A stretch of 9,291 bases of DNA from Haloquadratum sp. J07HQX50 (GTDB lineage Archaea; Halobacteriota; Halobacteria; Halobacteriales; Haloferacaceae): assembly GCA_000416005.1 (NCBI GenBank), contig KE356562.1:968499-977789 (forward strand), read 5' to 3'. Position 1 is the first letter of the stretch. Every line of letters begins with the position of its first letter. The notes beneath the pieces were generated by a model. That model saw nothing but the letters and a program-made list of their open reading frames with translations, did no database searches and had not been told where the DNA came from. A program made the position numbers and the translations under genes. Of the stretch, positions 7,332 to 9,291 are shown piece after piece.

Positions 7332-7350
7332 GTTCAGAGTTTAGCTGAAC
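7332..7350. terminator. Hairpin between convergent PrsW and ribE genes
   Basis: GTTCAG (7332-7337) and CTGAAC (7345-7350) form a perfect 6-bp stem with a 7-nt loop. It sits midway in the 108-nt gap where the two genes converge, so a role in ending or stabilising both transcripts is possible. There is no strong T-run after it on either strand, so this is not a classical terminator. Confidence 0.25.
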
Positions 7351-7377
7351 ACCCGGTCTGCATGAGGCCGTCGCGAC

Positions 7378-7980
7378 TTAACGGTAGCCACCAACGAGTT
7401 GTTCGACATACTTAGCAACGACATCTACCTCAAGATGAACAGGATCTCCCTCAGATTTCTCTGAGAGAGTTGTGAGCTCATATGTTGTGGGAATAATTGC
7501 AACGCTAAACTCGTTTGTCTCCCGGTCTGCGACGGTGAGGCTGATACCGTCAACAGCAACTGAGCCTTTCGTCACGATGTACGGAGCAACCGACTCTGGA
7601 AGTGAGAAACGGAACCGCCAATCATCGCCAACACGTTCGACTGAAGTGACAGCGGCAGTGGTATCGACATGGCCTTGGACAAGGTGACCATCGAAACGGT
7701 CATTCGCAGCAAGAGCACGTTCAAGATTCACACGGTCTTCTTGCTCAACACTACCCAGGTACGTCTTCTCGATAGTCTCTTCAGCTAAGAAGACTTCGAA
7801 ATAGCTATTTGGACCTGTTTCGAATGCCTCAACAGTCAAGCACACTCCACTGACTGCAATCGACTGTCCGTGTGCGAGATCATCGAAACCAAGATTCGGA
7901 CTAATTCGCAATCGGCGTCCTCCTTCATCATCTACGCATGCAATAATATCGCCTGACCCTTCGATAATCCCTGTAAACAT
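7378..7980 (-). CDS. ribE: Riboflavin synthase (alpha-type, lumazine-binding)
   Basis: This encodes 200 residues from ATG 7980-7978. The frame is open to 8052, but MFTGIIEGSG is the invariant N-terminus of the family. Two tandem lumazine-binding domains are visible: domain 1 (about 1-95) with SGVCLTVE (44-51), and domain 2 (about 98-190) with GHLVQGHVDTT (98-108) and VDGISLTVAD (143-152). The C-terminal helix KYVEQLVGG is the trimer-forming type. The enzyme dismutates two 6,7-dimethyl-8-ribityllumazine molecules to riboflavin plus a pyrimidine; it is the bacterial-type enzyme that haloarchaea use in place of the archaeal RibC. No other riboflavin genes are adjacent. No Shine-Dalgarno motif or recognisable FMN riboswitch is seen in the 187 nt upstream. 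Confidence 0.95.
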   Translation of the reverse strand: MFTGIIEGSGDIIACVDDEGGRRLRISPNLGFDDLAHGQSIAVSGVCLTVEAFETGPNSYFEVFLAEETIEKTYLGSVEQEDRVNLERALAANDRFDGHLVQGHVDTTAAVTSVERVGDDWRFRFSLPESVAPYIVTKGSVAVDGISLTVADRETNEFSVAIIPTTYELTTLSEKSEGDPVHLEVDVVAKYVEQLVGGYR

Positions 7981-8140
7981 ATCGTAAGAAATCAGTTCCG
8001 TCGACATAGCACCTTCGCCACAAGACTGCCTTAGTCTGTGTTCTGTGTTCAACTGGTTTCAGGCTTATGCCAGTGAAGCGACTTTCAACTTCATCTCGCA
8101 ACTGTTCAAGAGGTATTTGATGTTTAGAACACCCAGCGAG

Positions 8141-8147
8141 TATTAAT
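8141..8147 (+). promoter_or_regulatory. TATA-like box for the small membrane protein gene
   Basis: TATTAAT begins 27 nt before the ATG at 8168. This is the distance expected between an archaeal TATA box and the start of a leaderless transcript, the common haloarchaeal arrangement. No ribosome-binding site is present, which fits. Confidence 0.5.
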
Positions 8148-8167
8148 CTGTAGCTCTATCATCACGC

Positions 8168-8410
8168 ATGATGTCGCTGGGAATCATTCAAATGGTCAGT
8201 CTTGCAACCACACTTGTATTTGCACTCCCGGTCGCAATTTTTGGGATACGACAAGCGCTCAGTGGGTCGGTCTTTCTCGGAACCACACTAACTGTCGTGG
8301 CAGCCCTCATGATAATTGTCCCTCAGCGTGTCGTCACTCCTGGAGATATCCTAACAACTCTGCTTGAGCGATTCACTCACCGTACTCTCTCTCAGGAAGA
8401 CGATCAATGA
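8168..8410 (+). CDS. Small two-helix membrane protein, DUF7533-like
   Basis: This 80-residue protein has two hydrophobic segments (about 8-28 and 36-53) joined by a short loop containing FGIRQALSG, then VPQRVVTPGDI and an amphipathic or charged C-terminal tail ending QEDDQ. The pattern (helix, GxxxALxG-type loop, helix ending in VP, then TP-D) resembles a family of conserved haloarchaeal proteins of unknown function, DUF7533; this is recognised from memory of the pattern and cannot be verified here. Two adjacent ATGs (8168 and 8171) could serve as the start. It appears monocistronic, with its own TATA-like box. The next gene, the tnpB remnant, is on the opposite strand. No function is proposed. 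Confidence 0.75.
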   Translation: MMSLGIIQMVSLATTLVFALPVAIFGIRQALSGSVFLGTTLTVVAALMIIVPQRVVTPGDILTTLLERFTHRTLSQEDDQ

Positions 8411-8486
8411 GTTACTGGCGCATGGCTTGGGAAACCGAGCACCCAGTTAGCAGAGGCTGGACAGTGATTCTTGAGCGACAGGGATG

Positions 8487-8512
8487 TCACAATTTGTGAT
8501 ACGATTTGTGAC
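8487..8512. repeat. Palindrome with direct repeat just outside the tnpB element end
   Basis: TCACAATTTGTGA (8487-8499) is a perfect 6-bp-arm palindrome around one base. ATTTGTGA recurs 12 nt later (8504-8511), so the left half (GTCACAA) can also pair with the distal TTGTGAC. It lies in flanking DNA next to the presumed cleavage site, where the guide segment of an omega RNA would be copied from. Confidence 0.5.
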
Positions 8513-8519
8513 GCTTGAC

Positions 8520-8543
8520 ATCCTCCCCGCCGTCGGCGAGGAT
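8520..8543. repeat. Right-end imperfect hairpin of the IS1341-type element
   Basis: Arms ATCCT and AGGAT enclose an inner stem CGCC/GGCG with loop GTC; an extra CCC on one side forms a bulge. A structure of this kind preceded by TTGAC is the usual right end of haloarchaeal IS200/IS605 elements, where TnpA recognises single-stranded hairpins. It places the element boundary at about 8510-8519. Confidence 0.6.
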
Positions 8544-8656
8544 TCCCGAGCGTTGGGATATGAAGATTCGCAACCCACCTGTTCCCTCGGGCGGAACGAC
8601 CCAGAGGTTTGGTTGAACGGGTAGGCGAGTGGCTGTGCCAAGCGACCATGACTCAT

Positions 8657-8673
8657 ATCCTCCGTCGGAGGAT
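8657..8673. repeat. Perfect hairpin inside the tnpB 3' coding region
   Basis: ATCCTCCGTCGGAGGAT has 7-bp arms and a GTC loop. On the minus strand it encodes the NPPTEDM part of TnpB. It closely resembles the right-end hairpin 137 nt away, sharing the outer arms and the loop. Confidence 0.65.
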
Positions 8674-9291
8674 TCTGAGTTATCTGTCTGCGAATATTCA
8701 CCTCACCATTCACGTCCGCGTTCATCGTCGCACCACACGACTCACAGACGCACAACCCACGCTTCACACGATTCGCGTTTCGCTCGGTCTTTCGGTCAAC
8801 GGGGGTGCCGTTTTCTTCCGCCTTGTATTCGAGCAGGTTCGTGAATCGGTCAAACTCCCATCTGTGGAGTTTCTTGTTCCCACGCTTGCCCCAATTCCGT
8901 GAGTCACCGTTCTCATCCTCACGAATTTCACTCAATTTACCGATGGCGATGCACCCGACTTCGTGGTCAGTGCACCGTTTAACGATGTGCTTGGCGAGTG
9001 CGTGCAGGAGTGGTTTTTCCGACGCGAGAGTTTCTGTCGGGTGCGAAGGACACGGCGTGACGGGCCGTTCTCGCCCTCTGTGTTGGACTCGTCACGAGTG
9101 AAGTAGTGCTTCTTGTTTCAGCACGTTCCCCAGATACAATTCGGCGCCACCGTGCTCGTAGGCGCGGTAGTTTTTGATACCGAGGCCGATGCCCGCCGTG
9201 TTGTCGCCCGGTGCGTCTTCGACGGGCATCTCCGTCTTGCAGACGAAGCGGAGTTCCCAACGGTCGTCGTTCCAGACGGCTCAAACCTGCT

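Larger units (their letters stand above)
8515..8680 (-). ncRNA. Candidate omega RNA (reRNA/sotRNA) scaffold at the tnpB 3' end
   Basis: In IS200/IS605 elements the TnpB guide RNA comes from the 3' end of tnpB through the right end, with the guide from flanking DNA; haloarchaeal sense-overlapping transcripts have been described at such ends. Here that stretch holds two hairpins with shared arm sequence (8657-8673 and 8520-8543). The limits and any expression are inferred; the protein partner from this copy is dead. Confidence 0.35.
8447..9291 (-). pseudogene. tnpB: Decayed IS1341-type tnpB (IS200/IS605 superfamily; RNA-guided nuclease TnpB), 5' end outside window
   Basis: Three minus-strand frames together read as the C-terminal half of a haloarchaeal TnpB. 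Frame 1 (9291 to about 9112) contains VWNDDRWELRFVCKTE and APGDNTAGIGLGIKNY. Frame 2 (about 9112-9010) contains HYFTRDE and GENGPSRR. Frame 3 (about 9010-8447) contains LSEIREDENGDSRNWGKRGN, HRWEFDRFTNLLEYKAEENG, CVCESCGATMNADVNGEVNIRR and FNQTSGSF. Intact relatives introduce segmentation transposons and cut DNA with an omega RNA guide. Damage seen: TGA at 9283-9281, frameshifts near 9111 and 9010, RuvC Asp replaced by Gly at 9187-9185, and loss of the first zinc-finger CxxC near 8773-8803. The catalytic Glu (LSEIRED) and last Asp (NADVNG) remain. The frame runs through the right end to TAA at 8449-8447 in flanking DNA. No TnpA is visible. The region is G+C-richer than its neighbours. Confidence 0.88.

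Noticed and set aside
7981..8052. 24-residue N-terminal extension of riboflavin synthase
   Set aside because: MFTGII is the conserved N-terminus of the enzyme.
7981..8167. Possible FMN riboswitch upstream of ribE
   Set aside because: No RFN-element sequence blocks were seen, and such riboswitches are not typical in haloarchaea.
8609..8902. Plus-strand open frames opposite tnpB
   Set aside because: They are antisense shadows of the TnpB reading frame, whose motifs are clear on the minus strand.
8979..9284. 101-codon minus-strand open frame near the right edge
   Set aside because: It is Arg-rich and out of frame with the recognisable TnpB motifs; it is a by-product of the G+C-rich remnant.

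Overview
The window looks like chromosome from a haloarchaeon. The proteins are acidic and match the haloarchaeal versions of archaeal information-processing genes: Kae1-Bud32 fusion, eS24, GTP-dependent dephospho-CoA kinase, Spt4, RpoE1, a Fcf1/VapC-type PIN protein, aIF2-gamma and FAU-1. Base composition is moderate rather than the very high G+C of most Halobacteria, with many A/T-ending codons. That points to a Haloquadratum-like lineage; this is an inference from composition and protein style, not a database match.

Positions 1-6164 form one long minus-strand gene cluster. In transcription order it reads FAU-1 (6164-4749), aIF2-gamma (4654-3425), PIN protein (3390-3010), rpoE1 (3006-2422), spt4 (2421-2224), gdpK (2216-1683), rps24e (1626-1312) and kae1-bud32 (1279 to beyond the left edge). 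From aIF2-gamma on, the gaps are only 0-56 nt, so this is almost certainly an operon. It combines tRNA t6A modification, ribosome and translation initiation, the RNA polymerase stalk and elongation factor, and one coenzyme A gene. The usual companion gene rps27ae (eS31) is not between rps24e and kae1; the gap there is 32 nt. aIF2-gamma has lost the cysteines of its zinc knuckle.

Positions 6165-6273 are a divergent promoter region. A PrsW-family membrane protease follows on the plus strand (6274-7269). It converges on riboflavin synthase ribE (7980-7378, minus), with a short hairpin between them. A plus-strand gene for a two-helix DUF7533-like membrane protein (8168-8410) has a well-placed TATA-like box for a leaderless transcript.

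From about 8515 to the right edge lies a decayed IS1341-type (IS200/IS605 superfamily) tnpB pseudogene on the minus strand. It is G+C-richer than its surroundings. It shows a premature stop, two frameshifts, loss of the first catalytic Asp and loss of half of the zinc finger. Its 3' end still carries two related hairpins where a guide (omega) RNA scaffold would be, and a palindrome/direct-repeat block lies just outside the element. No clear new defence or metabolic system is present. The most interesting items are the missing rps27ae, the zinc-free aIF2-gamma and the retained RNA-like end of the dead tnpB element.
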